A DNA stretch of 64,000 nucleotides from Lentibacillus sp. CBA3610 (GCF_013373365.1 NZ_CP035925.1:2418001-2482000), one strand, 5' to 3'. Counted from the stretch's first letter, positions 9,387 to 18,834 are shown. Numbers and translations: made by a program. Notes: generated from the letters alone by a model not told the origin.

Positions 9387-10088
9387 TCTTGTTTTTTATA
9401 CTATAGATTGAGAATTGCGGTGCAATGGTAAATAATTGTGCAGCGAGGCGCTTACAGAACATGCCTGAGGGATGAAAAGCTGTTCTTCCTAAAAAAAGAA
9501 AGTCCAATAAAATACCTTTGGTATGTATTTCCAGTTAACTGTTCAATGGTTTACCGTTCACTCAAGCCAAGACGCTCCTTGGCGGATCAAATTAGCTTTG
9601 CCCTTGTATTAAATCATTCAGAGCTTGAACATATTCATTTTCAAATTTGAACAATGGAATCAAGTTGGCCATGACAATTAGTTATTGGGGTTCAATCGAG
9701 CTTGCTCGACTAATGCAGACAAACCTGCAATAGGGGGGGGATTAGATAAATAATAAGCTAACTAAAATGTGTAGAACACAATATAAAAACGATTTTTATA
9801 CCCGAAACTGCCTAATATGAAAGAGGGTAATACAAGTGATTTTTCAATTCACCATTATATAATTACAAAAAACCCGCTGAAGTAATTATTAGTAGAGAGG
9901 AAAATCCCCCCTCTACTAATAAAACTGATTCAACATTGAAAGGTCAATATGACTTAAAATTCGTTTTAATCCACACCATAATTAACAAGGACAAAATCAC
10001 AACTAAGAGATGTTTACCCTTTTATTATAGTGATGCGAACTTATTCGCAAGATTTCAATAAATCCCTGCCTTTGACTTGTTCAAGAAT
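9387..10088. other. Non-coding stretch between ROK operon and GH3 gene
   Basis: About 700 bases. The only open frame, at 9438-9650 on the plus strand, has no ribosome site and no recognisable protein. The stretch holds a 15-bp imperfect hairpin: TTATTAGTAGAGAGG at 9886-9900 against CCCCTCTACTAATAA at 9907-9921. It has no T-tract, so I do not call it a terminator. Nothing else is supported. Confidence 0.5.
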
Positions 10089-12101
10089 CTATTGCCACTT
10101 CCCGATTAGAGCATCTGCATGAATTTCAAGACTATTAAAGGCTGCTGAAGTTATCAAGTTATTGTCCCGCTGGTGATTCAACAACTCCTTAAATCCTTCC
10201 ATATGCCGAACTACTTTATCCCCGTTTCCTTGATTTTCGTAATGGCTTACAGCTGTTAAATGCATCACTAAAGTACGAACTACTTTATCATTCTCAAATT
10301 CACCCTCATTTGTGTATTGTTTGACGATGTTCTTAATATCGAATGCACTCTTTGGCGAATAACTTAAACCATGTCCAAAAGGATAATGATTTTCAATTTT
10401 AACGGGAAGTTGGCCTCCGGGCTGAGCGCCAAATACTACATCTATGACTGCATTGATGGATGTTGTATTTGGTGCCCCGTGATAATCAAGAGCATAGGAA
10501 GCAAGATACGCATCCACTTCCGGATAGTTTTGCACATCATAAGGAAGGCCAAGCGAAACAGCTGCGACAGGTTTCCCTGTTTCCTTTAATGCCTGCGCCA
10601 ATTGACTTTGCCCCACCGGCAGTTCATCGGAAGAGAAAGTTGGCACGAGAATTTGATCTGCCCCTTCCGCTTGCAACACGGCAGCTTGTATTTCTTCACT
10701 TGTAGGATCATGGCTGTCAGCTTCCCAAGAAAGCACGTCTCCGTTGCTTTGCTGTGCTATACGATCTGCAATGTCATTCACTTGCGTAACGCCTGCCACA
10801 AACGTTGTTTTTTCACTATCTGCGTCAAAAGGTAGTACATTATCGTTTTTAACTAATGTAATAGACTCGCGCGCCATTTGCCCAGCTATTTCCCGATGTT
10901 CTAGATTCCCGACAAATGCTTCAGCTTCGGACACGTTTACATAGCGGTTATCGAAAAGATCATAATCGAATTTTTTCATGAGGATACGCTCAAGGGACTC
11001 CTGCACCCGTTCCTCGGTTATTTCACCGGATTGATAGGCATTATAAAGAGCATCGTAGGTTTCCAGCTGTCTGTCCGGCGCGCCGGTTGCCATAATGAGA
11101 TCCGCACCTGCCTGGAACGACATCACAGCTGCCTCTCCGGTGCCCCAGTTATCATCAATCGCTTGCATGCTCATGGCATCCGTTACGATTAATCCATCAA
11201 AGCCCATGTCTTCACGCAAAAGCCCTGTTAACACATCTTCGGATAATGTAGCCGGAAGATTTGGGTCAACAGCCTCTATTATAATATGAGTAGTCATAAT
11301 CGAATCGACTCCAGCATCAATAGCTGCTTGAAAAGGTGGCAAATGTATCTCTTCAAGTTCCTCACGGTCATATGTTACAGTTGGTAATTCCAAATGAGAG
11401 TCTGTAACAGTGTCGCCATGACCCGGAAAATGTTTTGCTGTAGCAATGATGCCTTCCTCCTGATAAGCGGATACTTGAGCCGCTGTCATTTCAGACACTA
11501 AATCTGTGTTATCGCTAAAGGAACGTACACCAATAACGGGATTTTCCGGGTTGACGTTCACATCCGCAACTGGAGTATACGTCCAATTAAAACCTAATGC
11601 GACGGATTCTTGTCCAGCATTTCGTGCAAAAGCATCCGCATGTTGCAAACTATGGGTGGCTCCAACGCCCATTTGGCGGGGAAATGTCGTCGCGTCTTCG
11701 GGCACCCGATGGGCAGCCCCAATTTCCAGATCGGCCGTTGTGAACAACGGGATATTCAAGCGGGTATCCGCAGCATATTCTTGCAATTGATTATTGAGTT
11801 CAGCCTGTGTGATCGTATCTCGTTCTCCATAGGTGATAACGGATCCGACTCCGTATTCTTGAATCATTTCTTGCGTGGACTCGCTAGGCATACCGTCATC
11901 CCCAACCTGAGTCTGCGACATAACTAGCTGTCCAATCTTCTCTTTATCGTTCATTTCATCAATGATCCGTTTGACCGCATCTCTTTTTTCTTCCTTGGTT
12001 TCTGGATTAGATTCGGATACTTGTTGTTGAGTTTGAGCATGCAGGAATTCCGGACTTGCCATTAACAATATGATCATGGTCAGCGCAATAAACTTCTTCA
12101 C
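10089..12101 (-). CDS. nagZ: Secreted GH3 beta-N-acetylglucosaminidase with FIMAH tail
   Basis: A 670-aa exported glycoside hydrolase family 3 enzyme of the NagZ/YbbD type. It should release terminal beta-N-acetylglucosamine from muropeptides or chitin-derived oligomers. A signal peptide ends near AQTQ. The barrel carries KHFPGHGDT with the His-Asp pair used by this subgroup (about 223-231), and VTDAM with the likely nucleophile Asp (about 308). The last 80 residues form a FIMAH-like helical domain (HYENQGNGDKVVRHMEGFKE) found on many secreted Firmicute enzymes. The frame opens at 12128, but AAAGGAGG sits just before the GTG at 12101. It is monocistronic; any functional link to the ROK operon is inference. 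Confidence 0.88.
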   Translation of the reverse strand: MKKFIALTMIILLMASPEFLHAQTQQQVSESNPETKEEKRDAVKRIIDEMNDKEKIGQLVMSQTQVGDDGMPSESTQEMIQEYGVGSVITYGERDTITQAELNNQLQEYAADTRLNIPLFTTADLEIGAAHRVPEDATTFPRQMGVGATHSLQHADAFARNAGQESVALGFNWTYTPVADVNVNPENPVIGVRSFSDNTDLVSEMTAAQVSAYQEEGIIATAKHFPGHGDTVTDSHLELPTVTYDREELEEIHLPPFQAAIDAGVDSIMTTHIIIEAVDPNLPATLSEDVLTGLLREDMGFDGLIVTDAMSMQAIDDNWGTGEAAVMSFQAGADLIMATGAPDRQLETYDALYNAYQSGEITEERVQESLERILMKKFDYDLFDNRYVNVSEAEAFVGNLEHREIAGQMARESITLVKNDNVLPFDADSEKTTFVAGVTQVNDIADRIAQQSNGDVLSWEADSHDPTSEEIQAAVLQAEGADQILVPTFSSDELPVGQSQLAQALKETGKPVAAVSLGLPYDVQNYPEVDAYLASYALDYHGAPNTTSINAVIDVVFGAQPGGQLPVKIENHYPFGHGLSYSPKSAFDIKNIVKQYTNEGEFENDKVVRTLVMHLTAVSHYENQGNGDKVVRHMEGFKELLNHQRDNNLITSAAFNSLEIHADALIGKWQ

Positions 12102-12128
12102 GTATATTTCCTCCTTTGTCCCTCTCAT

Positions 12129-12700
12129 GTGTGGAAAATATTATGCCCTTTTTGTTAAGGGATATCCCATCCTACAGATGTCTATCACTATATCCGTCGC
12201 CATCATGCCTCTATCACAAAGTACAAATCACTTTGTTAAATAACGTCCCCATCTGCCTACGTTACCACCAACGTCCACTCAAGCTGAATGTACCTCCTGC
12301 TTCTGCACTGTCACAAAAACATGCAAACGTTCCTCCACCTGAATGTTATTCTACCTAACACCTAATTGCTTTGATTCTCATTTGAAATTCCTCCTTGAAT
12401 AGATTTTTATGTGAACGCCACATCAGTTCTCCTGAAAGAGCGTTAGCACCTTTTATCCATTTTTTCCTTTGATTTTGCTCCCTTCAATCTATGAAAAGCT
12501 CGTATGATATACCGAGCAGATAAGACAAAATAATCAGTAACATTAACAATACTGATGTTGTAAGGCTACTAACTATTTCCCATATTACTTGTATCACTTG
12601 ACCGCTATCTACCATAGATTGAATTCATATATATAAATAAGAGTATTTTATTTGTAACTTAAACCTATTTTCTTATAGAAAGATGATATTGTATCATACA
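12129..12700. other. Non-coding stretch upstream of GH3 gene
   Basis: AT-rich sequence with many stops in all frames; the short frame at 12116-12358 lacks a ribosome site. It presumably holds the GH3 promoter, which I cannot place with confidence. Confidence 0.4.
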
Positions 12701-12703
12701 AAA

Positions 12704-12754
12704 AGGCATGGAGGTATAAAGGATCCGAAGAACCTTTTATTTACCACCATGCCT
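12704..12754. other. Long imperfect hairpin, terminator- or MITE-like
   Basis: AGGCATGGAGGTA at 12704-12716 pairs, with one mismatch, with TACCACCATGCCT at 12742-12754. An inner AAAGG/CCTTT pair extends the stem. A run of A precedes it, so on the minus strand it would be followed by T residues like a terminator, but no minus-strand gene ends here. A small decayed insertion element is the alternative. Confidence 0.5.
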
Positions 12755-13071
12755 AGTCGAATCAGTAACATGTAATCCTATGTAATTATGTTTAACATAA
12801 CACCCCTCTTATCTGAATGTCAATATATTTCAGAAAATTGGTATGCACTAACTTTTTCTTACTGCAGCATTGAAATTTCAGCATGCTATTTACCAATATG
12901 TTACATTCTGGTTAGCCTTACATACATAATTAATTTTGGAGAAATAACAGACTATATCGTAATTGCTAGAATAAAAGATAAGGAAATGAAGGCAAACACC
13001 TTAATTGGGCTGTATTGCTTTCGGCTTTATTTATGTTTGGGAGAAAACAAAATACAAGGGGGGGGTTAAAA

Positions 13072-13716
13072 TTGAATACCTTAATAGTCATATCAATGAT
13101 TTTTGTATTATTAGGTTTAAGCGGCTATCTGTTCTCACATTCAAGATTAAATAGGACAACAACGAAAAAGTATCTCCCCATTTTAACGTTTGCATTATTT
13201 TTATCTATTTTAAGTGGATGTGGGATGGATACAACAGCAGAATTAGATGAAGAGGTAGAGAAAAATGAAGAGTTAACTTCAAAAATTACAGAATTGGAAA
13301 ATAGCAATTCCAGTCTTCAAGAGGAATATGACGAACTAGAAAGTCAATTTGATGAGTTAACAGAGGAAGTTGAACAACTAAATAATGAAAATGAATCGAT
13401 CAAGTCAGAGAACGAAAAACTGTACGCAGAAATTGATGAACTGGAAAATAGTAACGATGAATTACAACAACAACTGGACAAAAAACAAGACATTAGTGCT
13501 AGTAGTAACAGCTCGGCTTCAACATCTACAGGGGGATCTAGTGAAGGTAGTTCTGATTCAACCCAGTCAACTCGCGGTTGTGATATAAAAGGGAGTGTAA
13601 ATGGGATCTATCATACTCCCGGGAGCACCTATTACAATCAGACAAAGAATGTTGCTCAATGGTTTTGCTCTGAAGAAGAAGCCCAAGATGCTGGATATAG
13701 AGCGCCGAAAAGATAG
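13072..13716 (+). CDS. Coiled-coil envelope protein with Sunset-type C-terminus
   Basis: About 214 aa. An N-terminal membrane helix (about 2-20) is followed by a second hydrophobic segment ending in LSILSGC near residue 50, which resembles a lipobox. A long Glu/Asn-rich coiled coil covers about 55-145, then a Ser/Thr/Gly linker. The C-terminal 45 residues ([19 protein letters not shown]...[14 protein letters not shown]) match the Sunset-type domain often attached to secreted nucleases and envelope proteins. A GGGGGGG ribosome site precedes the TTG at 13072; the longer frame from 13015 is not preferred. Two hydrophobic segments before a lipobox are unusual, so it may be a membrane protein rather than a lipoprotein. 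Role unknown, probably cell-wall associated. Confidence 0.8.
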   Translation: MNTLIVISMIFVLLGLSGYLFSHSRLNRTTTKKYLPILTFALFLSILSGCGMDTTAELDEEVEKNEELTSKITELENSNSSLQEEYDELESQFDELTEEVEQLNNENESIKSENEKLYAEIDELENSNDELQQQLDKKQDISASSNSSASTSTGGSSEGSSDSTQSTRGCDIKGSVNGIYHTPGSTYYNQTKNVAQWFCSEEEAQDAGYRAPKR

Positions 13717-14047
13717 TTTCTGGTTGGCCATAACAACATCTGATATACGTTTGAATTTATTATTTATAAACCCCGAATTATAAAACGTCTCCCTTCAGAT
13801 GATGGCTCGCATACAACCACATTTGGCTCCCAATTCACACTATTTTTTATTAATGGTCTGGGTATGGCTTTAGATTCCCAGACCCCAAGGCACTGAACAG
13901 TCCCAAATCACAACTGCAATGATTCTTTGCTACCGTTTTTTTTTACAAGTGACAGTACTACTAGATCCAACCTTCTGTCAGTGACTAGGGTGCTCATTTG
14001 TATCATAACCGCAATCAGTATATGAAATAAACCTGGCTCATCTCTTT

Positions 14048-14161
14048 TTACTTCCTAATATTTTCCACGATAAACATCTCCATATAATCCATAAAATCGT
14101 CATCTTGCGGGGCTAGTTCAACCCCACCATTGATGTTCATCTGTGTTAGTACTCTAACCAT
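14048..14161 (-). other. Short coding-like fragment
   Basis: A minus-strand frame of about 37 codons reads MVRVLTQMNINGGVELAPQ and continues through DFMDYMEMFIVENIRK to a stop. The composition is protein-like, but there is no ribosome site and a stop lies a short way upstream. It could be the 3' remnant of a lost gene. I do not recognise it. Confidence 0.25.
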
Positions 14162-14400
14162 TTGACTATAACTCAATTTTGGAATTTATTTTATTGGGTC
14201 TTGGCTAAAGTGTATACACACCTTCTTCCCACTCTTATAGCAAGTACCCCTTCACCCTAACATACATAATTTTTTTACAAATTTATTACCAATATGTTAC
14301 ATTACTTATAGTAGTTACATTAAATAGTAGATTTTAGTAATAGTAGAATCATCTTGTAACTGCTATGCTTTAAAATACATATCTGGGGAGGTGTAACAAA

Positions 14401-14868
14401 ATGAAATGGACACGTTTAACATTGGCAGCTTTGCTTTCAGTACTTTTTATGTTCGGTACAGCTCAATCGGCTTTTGCTAACGACTCTCTAAACTGTGATG
14501 ATTTTGACACACAATCAGAAGCTCAGGCACATTTCGATGAACAGGATGGCGATCCGGATGATTTGGATAGAGATGGAGACGGAATTGCTTGTGAGAGCCT
14601 ACCTCAAGGGGATGCTACTTCCAGCAATGATGATGCATCCGAAAATGCTGACAAAACAGAAGAAGCATCTGAGGACGTATCCACCGCTGAATCTGCTTCC
14701 TCTGAAGAAGGTACATCATCAGATGATGTTGCAACAACAGATGAATCAACATCAACTGATGAAGAGGGTGGCGAACTGCCAGATACTTCAACAGCGTTAC
14801 CACTTGGTATCCTGGGAGGTTTAGGAGCTATGGCACTTGGAGCGCTTGGTTTGCGCAAGCGTCAATAA
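14401..14868 (+). CDS. Excalibur-domain surface protein with LPDTS sorting signal
   Basis: A 155-aa exported protein. The signal peptide spans about 1-26 (cleavage after AFA). An Excalibur calcium-binding domain follows (about 30-62), with paired cysteines and DLDRDGDGIACE. A Ser/Glu/Asp/Thr-rich spacer covers 65-120, then LPDTS, a hydrophobic helix and the basic tail LRKRQ. That C-terminus is a cell-wall sorting signal with S instead of the canonical G, as reported for class D sortase substrates such as Bacillus YhcR. GGGGAGG precedes the ATG. The class D sortase gene 57 bp downstream is its likely anchoring enzyme. The acidic spacer suggests a halotolerant host. Confidence 0.88.
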   Translation: MKWTRLTLAALLSVLFMFGTAQSAFANDSLNCDDFDTQSEAQAHFDEQDGDPDDLDRDGDGIACESLPQGDATSSNDDASENADKTEEASEDVSTAESASSEEGTSSDDVATTDESTSTDEEGGELPDTSTALPLGILGGLGAMALGALGLRKRQ

Positions 14869-14873
14869 ACCTT

Positions 14874-14905
14874 AAGGCAGGCGGTTCTGACGCCTGCCTT
14901 TCTCA
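14874..14905 (+). terminator. Hairpin between surface protein and sortase genes
   Basis: AAGGCAGGCG at 14874-14883 and CGCCTGCCTT at 14891-14900 form a perfect 10-bp stem with a 7-base loop, followed by a short T-rich tract. It sits between the substrate gene and its sortase and could attenuate read-through, giving more substrate than enzyme. Confidence 0.7.
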
Positions 14906-14924
14906 AGTTTTGGAGGAAAGTCCA

Positions 14925-15530
14925 ATGATCCGTAAATTATCGCTCTTCTTGTTTGTAATTGGTTTTATTATTGTTACTTACAGTGGTTGGAATTATTTTC
15001 AGGCAACACAATCAGTTCAGGAAATTCCGGAGAAGGCAGAAGCTGAAGCCGTTGCTACAGCTGATAAGAATATTCCAGAAAAAAATGATGTGACAGTCGA
15101 TCCATTAACTCTCAATTTTGATATAGAAAACGGATCCGAGATAGCAAAACTGGATATTCCGGCTATGGATAAGCGTTTTACAACGTATTGGGGAGCGGAT
15201 GAGCATACTCTCGACCAAGGCGTTGGGATGTATGTGAGTGAGTGGACAACGGTCCCAAATCGCGAAGGCGGTCATACAGTACTCTCCGGTCATCGTGACA
15301 CAGTCTTTATCGGTCTGGACAAGCTGGATCAAGGTGATACATTGGAAGTCCATTACGATGGTGAGACCTTTAAATATGAAATCGATAAAACATGGATTAC
15401 CGATGCAGATGATCGAACGGTTATTGTCGAAAAAGAAGAGCCGACTTTAACGCTGACAACATGTTATCCATTTGATTATATAGGACACGCACCCGATCGT
15501 TATATTGTCCAGGCTAAGCTGGCTGAGTAA
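14925..15530 (+). CDS. Class D sortase
   Basis: A 201-aa sortase with an N-terminal membrane anchor (about 4-24) and an extracytoplasmic catalytic domain. The catalytic His lies in VLSGHRDTVF, the Cys in TLTTCYPFDYIG and the Arg in HAPDRYIV, the order and spacing of class D enzymes. It cleaves the sorting motif of secreted proteins and links them to peptidoglycan cross-bridges. The frame opens at a TTG at 14910, but GGAGG overlaps that codon and serves the ATG at 14925. The adjacent Excalibur protein with LPDTS is the obvious substrate. Confidence 0.9.
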   Translation: MIRKLSLFLFVIGFIIVTYSGWNYFQATQSVQEIPEKAEAEAVATADKNIPEKNDVTVDPLTLNFDIENGSEIAKLDIPAMDKRFTTYWGADEHTLDQGVGMYVSEWTTVPNREGGHTVLSGHRDTVFIGLDKLDQGDTLEVHYDGETFKYEIDKTWITDADDRTVIVEKEEPTLTLTTCYPFDYIGHAPDRYIVQAKLAE

Positions 15531-15729
15531 ATGAACAGAATTTGGGAGTTTCCAGTATCACCCATTTGGTTTATGATTATTTTTCGTTTGATCCCTATTA
15601 ACCAGTAACTTTTGTGTAATTGCATTAGACCCTGACCCGGGGCAGACGCAAGTATTACGTGGCGTAATCGTATAATCAGCCTGCTGAAATCTGTCCCTAC
15701 ATCGGTTAATCAATGGTGCTGTTGTCATG

Positions 15730-16623
15730 TTAGTCTTCCTTTCTGTATGGGTCTAGTAAGTTCAATTCTTCCCTTGCTTCCGCCGGTGTCATAATATCGG
15801 CTCCAAGGGTTTCTACAATGCCGGCAGCCTTGTCAACGAGCTGTTCATTTGTTGCCAGCTGGCCTTTTTTCAAGTACAAGTTGTCCTCAAGACCGACACG
15901 GATATTACCTCCCTGGAGTATCGATTCAGCAACGATTGGCATTTGCATCCGGCCAATTCCAAAAGCTGCCCATCTGCCGTTCTCCGGAATACGACTCTTC
16001 AGATAAGACAGTGTTTCTGCATCAGCTGCCGCTCCCCACGGGATACCCAGACAGAATTGATACAGTGGATCACCATCAATCAAACCTTCATTAATCAATT
16101 GATTGGCAAAGCGGACATGTCCGGTGTCAAAACATTCAAGCTCAGGCTTCACGCCGCTTTCCTGTACAAGCTTAGCCTGCCGGCGGAGCCAGTCTGTCGG
16201 GCTTACATACAACATATTGCCAAAGTTGGTACTGCCGCAATCCAACGTGCACATTTCCGGAAGAAGCTCTCCAACTGGCTCATGACGCTGTTCCGGTGTC
16301 TGCATATCTGTTCCTTCGCCGCCCTTGGTTGGATCGTCATCACTTGGAACCCAGTCACCGCCGCCACCTGAAGTGATATTAATAATGACATCTGTGTCCG
16401 ATTCACGGATTCGCTCGACTGTCTCACGAAACAGATTTACATCATGGCTCAACCCGCCTGTCTCAGGGTCACGCACATGAATGTGAGCGATCGTTGCCCC
16501 TGCCTTCGCTGCTTTAATAGCCGAGTCAGCAATCTCTTTTGGCGTTACCGGAACATCCGGGTTTTTGGATGTTGTATCCCCTGCTCCTGTCAATGCTGCT
16601 GAAAGAATGACTTTCTTACTCAT
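15730..16623 (-). CDS. BKACE family beta-keto acid cleavage enzyme
   Basis: A 297-aa member of the DUF849/BKACE family, whose founder is 3-keto-5-aminohexanoate cleavage enzyme. These Zn enzymes condense a beta-keto acid with acetyl-CoA to give acetoacetate and a new acyl-CoA. The metal-binding HIHVRD motif is at about 47-52, IINITSGGGG near 80-90 and VGLEDNLYL near the C-terminal third. One known family substrate is 3-dehydrocarnitine. AGGAGGAG precedes the ATG. It lies beside the TetR gene that appears to control a ketone carboxylase operon, whose product would be a beta-keto acid. The sequence looks richer in G+C than its neighbours. Substrate not determined from sequence. Confidence 0.9.
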   Translation of the reverse strand: MSKKVILSAALTGAGDTTSKNPDVPVTPKEIADSAIKAAKAGATIAHIHVRDPETGGLSHDVNLFRETVERIRESDTDVIINITSGGGGDWVPSDDDPTKGGEGTDMQTPEQRHEPVGELLPEMCTLDCGSTNFGNMLYVSPTDWLRRQAKLVQESGVKPELECFDTGHVRFANQLINEGLIDGDPLYQFCLGIPWGAAADAETLSYLKSRIPENGRWAAFGIGRMQMPIVAESILQGGNIRVGLEDNLYLKKGQLATNEQLVDKAAGIVETLGADIMTPAEAREELNLLDPYRKED

Positions 16624-16758
16624 TTCAATCTCCTCCTATCCATTTTCAGGTACATACTCAAATATTTCATTGCTTCCAAAAAAGTGAGCTGCACGGCGTA
16701 ATCAATCATAATTTTCCGTCTATTTCTCACGACCTGAATTTAAACACAATTATCCGAA

Positions 16759-17280
16759 TTATTCTTCCGCTTGTGTTAAATTAAACAGCCTTTCCAACAA
16801 ATCCTTTCTAAGTTCTTTTTCTGGTGGAGCCAACCCAAACATATCACTAAACCATAACCCATCAATCGTAAGTCTTATAATAGTCGCTGTAACTGGATCC
16901 AATCCATCTTCTTCAATTTTTTGTTGCCAATTCTGGTAGTGATCTTGTATAGGTTTAAGCAGCTCTGGATCTGTAGCAATTGCTGCCAAAAGCCCTGAAG
17001 TCAACTGCTGTGGATTATTAAGCGATACTTCAGCATAGCTTCTTAAGAAATGCCCAATGTCAGTATCTTTGCTATCGAGCTTTTCCATTTCTTCCGAATA
17101 ATTTTCCAACACCCCGTTAATCCCACCTTCAATTAACGCATTCTTATTTGGAAAGTGATAAAGCAGTCCGCCCTTACTTATACCTGCTTCCTTTGCGACA
17201 TTATCTAATGTTAAATGCGATACACCTCTCGTGTTGATAATACGTTGTGCTGCCTCAAATAGCTCCATTTTTTTATCCAA
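16759..17280 (-). CDS. TetR-family repressor
   Basis: A 173-aa TetR/AcrR regulator. The N-terminal helix-turn-helix reads LTLDNVAKEAGISKGGLLYHF (split here as LTLDNVAKEAG and ISKGGLLYHFPNK), with an all-helical ligand domain after residue 55. TTG start at 17280 with GGAGGTG at good distance. Its own promoter contains a palindrome at 17345-17360 that recurs upstream of the carboxylase operon and, in degenerate form, between the binding-protein and BCCT genes. It is therefore the likely repressor of the whole 15.7-27.3 kb regulon. The ligand is probably the imported substrate or a CoA/keto intermediate. Confidence 0.9.
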   Translation of the reverse strand: MDKKMELFEAAQRIINTRGVSHLTLDNVAKEAGISKGGLLYHFPNKNALIEGGINGVLENYSEEMEKLDSKDTDIGHFLRSYAEVSLNNPQQLTSGLLAAIATDPELLKPIQDHYQNWQQKIEEDGLDPVTATIIRLTIDGLWFSDMFGLAPPEKELRKDLLERLFNLTQAEE

Positions 17281-17335
17281 ATGCCTACACCTCCTTCATG
17301 ACATGCTTGTAAAACATCGTGAATTTAATTCTATC

Positions 17336-17369
17336 CATAACATTAACCGTCTATTCGGTTTATTGTCAA
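17336..17369 (-). promoter_or_regulatory. tetR promoter with operator site A
   Basis: On the minus strand TTGACA (plus positions 17364-17369) and TAATGT are separated by 18 bases. The spacer and the start of the -10 contain AACCGTCTATTCGGTT read on the plus strand (17345-17360), a palindrome with arms AACCG/CGGTT. The same box order is found in front of the carboxylase operon, so this is a credible autorepression site. Confidence 0.7.
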
Positions 17370-17652
17370 TGCAAAGTATATAATTTTGTAGAAGGTTCAG
17401 TATTATTTTTGAGTATTTGTGTAAATTACTTATATTGTTTTTAATCCTTATCATGCCAACGAGTTCAGAGGGGTGAGCGATTTGCTTTACCAATTGGTTG
17501 AAAAAAGAAAGGGAAATCAGCCTATTTAACTGTAAATGCACTTGAGGAAGGCTCATTTCGCCGCAAGAGCCCCAAAAACGTCAAACTTATTCGGAGACCA
17601 ACAAAATAGGGACTACGCAACATCTTGGGTTTTGTCATCCCCATTTTCAAAT

Positions 17653-17695
17653 AAAAAGGGGCACCTATCCAAGTCGAAAAGAAGATAGATGCCCC
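17653..17695 (-). terminator. Terminator of the SDR gene
   Basis: GGGGCACCTATC at 17658-17669 pairs with GATAGATGCCCC at 17684-17695 with one mismatch. On the minus strand the stem is followed by TTTTTAT. It lies just beyond the stop of the minus-strand dehydrogenase. Confidence 0.8.
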
Positions 17696-17735
17696 GGCCC
17701 AAACCCTTGAATATTATTTTACACCCATATTGCCA

Positions 17736-18509
17736 TCAATGCTTTGCACCTATACCTCCATCAATCCGATACTGGCTGCCGGTGATAAAGCTGCTATCAT
17801 CGGAAGCAAGAAAGAGAACAAGATTGGATATATCACGTGTTTCCCCATAGCGATCTAACGGGATTTCATTCATGAGCTCTTCCTTTGCCTTAGAGTCATT
17901 TTCAGGGTTTATCCCCGATTCTATGGAGCGCATCATTCGCGTATTCACAGAAGTAGGATGAATAGAGTTAACACGAACATTGTCACTCGCCACTTCTAAT
18001 GCGGCTGTTTTAGTGAGTCCTACCACTGCATGTTTTGATGCTGCATAAGGACCAATCCCAGGATCTCCCGACAATCCAGCATCAGAGGATGTGTTGATAA
18101 TACTGCCACTTTTTTGCTTACTCATGACAGCAAGTACATGTTTAAGTCCCAGAAAAACCCCATGTACATTCACTTTGAATACTTTATCAAAATCTTCTAT
18201 ATGCTGATTAACAATTGGAGCAACCTTACCTTCAATACCCGCATTGTTAAAGAAGATGTCAATACGCCCAAATTTCTCAACTGTCTTATTGACAAAGTTT
18301 TTTACATCATTTTCATTCGAAACATCAGCTTTAATCGTGATGACATCTCCATAATGCTTGAGATTTGATTTTGCCTTATCAAGTGACTCTTTATTCATGT
18401 CTACAAGAATGACCTTGGCTCCTTCTTTCAAAAAAATCTCGCCTGTTTTTTGGCCAATCCCCCCTGCTCCACCTGTAACAATAGCAACCTTGCCTTCCAA
18501 TCTTGGCAT
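17736..18509 (-). CDS. SDR-family dehydrogenase
   Basis: A 257-aa short-chain dehydrogenase with all classical features: VTGGAGGIG cofactor loop at about 10-18, NNAG near 90, catalytic Ser in NTSSDAG, YAASKHAV (Tyr/Lys) near 155-162, and a C-terminal ITGSQYRIDGG. VDMN after the second strand, with an acidic Asp, predicts NAD rather than NADP. The frame opens at 18527, but AAGGGAG serves the ATG at 18509. In this cluster it would oxidise a secondary alcohol to the ketone used by the carboxylase, for instance a carnitine-like or hydroxypropyl compound. That substrate is inference from neighbours. Confidence 0.88.
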   Translation of the reverse strand: MPRLEGKVAIVTGGAGGIGQKTGEIFLKEGAKVILVDMNKESLDKAKSNLKHYGDVITIKADVSNENDVKNFVNKTVEKFGRIDIFFNNAGIEGKVAPIVNQHIEDFDKVFKVNVHGVFLGLKHVLAVMSKQKSGSIINTSSDAGLSGDPGIGPYAASKHAVVGLTKTAALEVASDNVRVNSIHPTSVNTRMMRSIESGINPENDSKAKEELMNEIPLDRYGETRDISNLVLFLASDDSSFITGSQYRIDGGIGAKH

Positions 18510-18527
18510 TTTTGTTTCTCCCTTCAT

Positions 18528-18834
18528 TACTTAAATTTGTTTACTTATCAACTCACACTATTTTGTTGTATCACGCCGTTTTACTGGGTTTCAAAATATA
18601 ATCCACTTTTTTCAATTTGACTGAGGCTTAGTTTATTTCTGTTTTTTTAGGGCAAGTGTCCAAAAGGATTACCAATTCACTTTTTTATCGCTTGGCATCA
18701 CATCTCAGGACTTTTGTTGATTGTTTTGTTAAATGAATATCAATGGACAATCTGACGTTCAAGCAATGTACTTGATTGTAAATGTCATGATGGAATTGCT
18801 CGTATGAGGGGTTTGAATAAATGGCATGTCATCA
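18528..18834. other. Intergenic stretch between SDR and binding-protein genes
   Basis: About 300 bases with no open frame that has a ribosome site. It must hold the SDR promoter. I see no clear copy of the TetR operator here. Confidence 0.4.

Noticed and set aside
9438-9650. 70-codon plus-strand frame as a small gene
   Set aside because: No ribosome site, no recognisable motif, and composition like non-coding DNA.
12116-12358. 80-codon frame upstream of the GH3 gene
   Set aside because: No ribosome site and overlaps the GH3 leader region; proline/serine-rich translation without protein-like features.
12788-13069. 93-codon frame before the coiled-coil gene
   Set aside because: It overlaps the decayed duplicate of the Excalibur gene's 5' region and lacks start signals.
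15600-15729. Possible terminator for the BKACE gene around CCCGGGGC
   Set aside because: Complementarity is too short and no T-tract follows on the minus strand.
17296-17556. 86-codon minus-strand frame upstream of tetR
   Set aside because: It runs through the tetR promoter and operator and has no ribosome site.
18528-18834. TetR operator in the SDR promoter (CGCCGTTTTACTGGGTTT)
   Set aside because: Only scattered matches to the 16-bp consensus; not better than chance.
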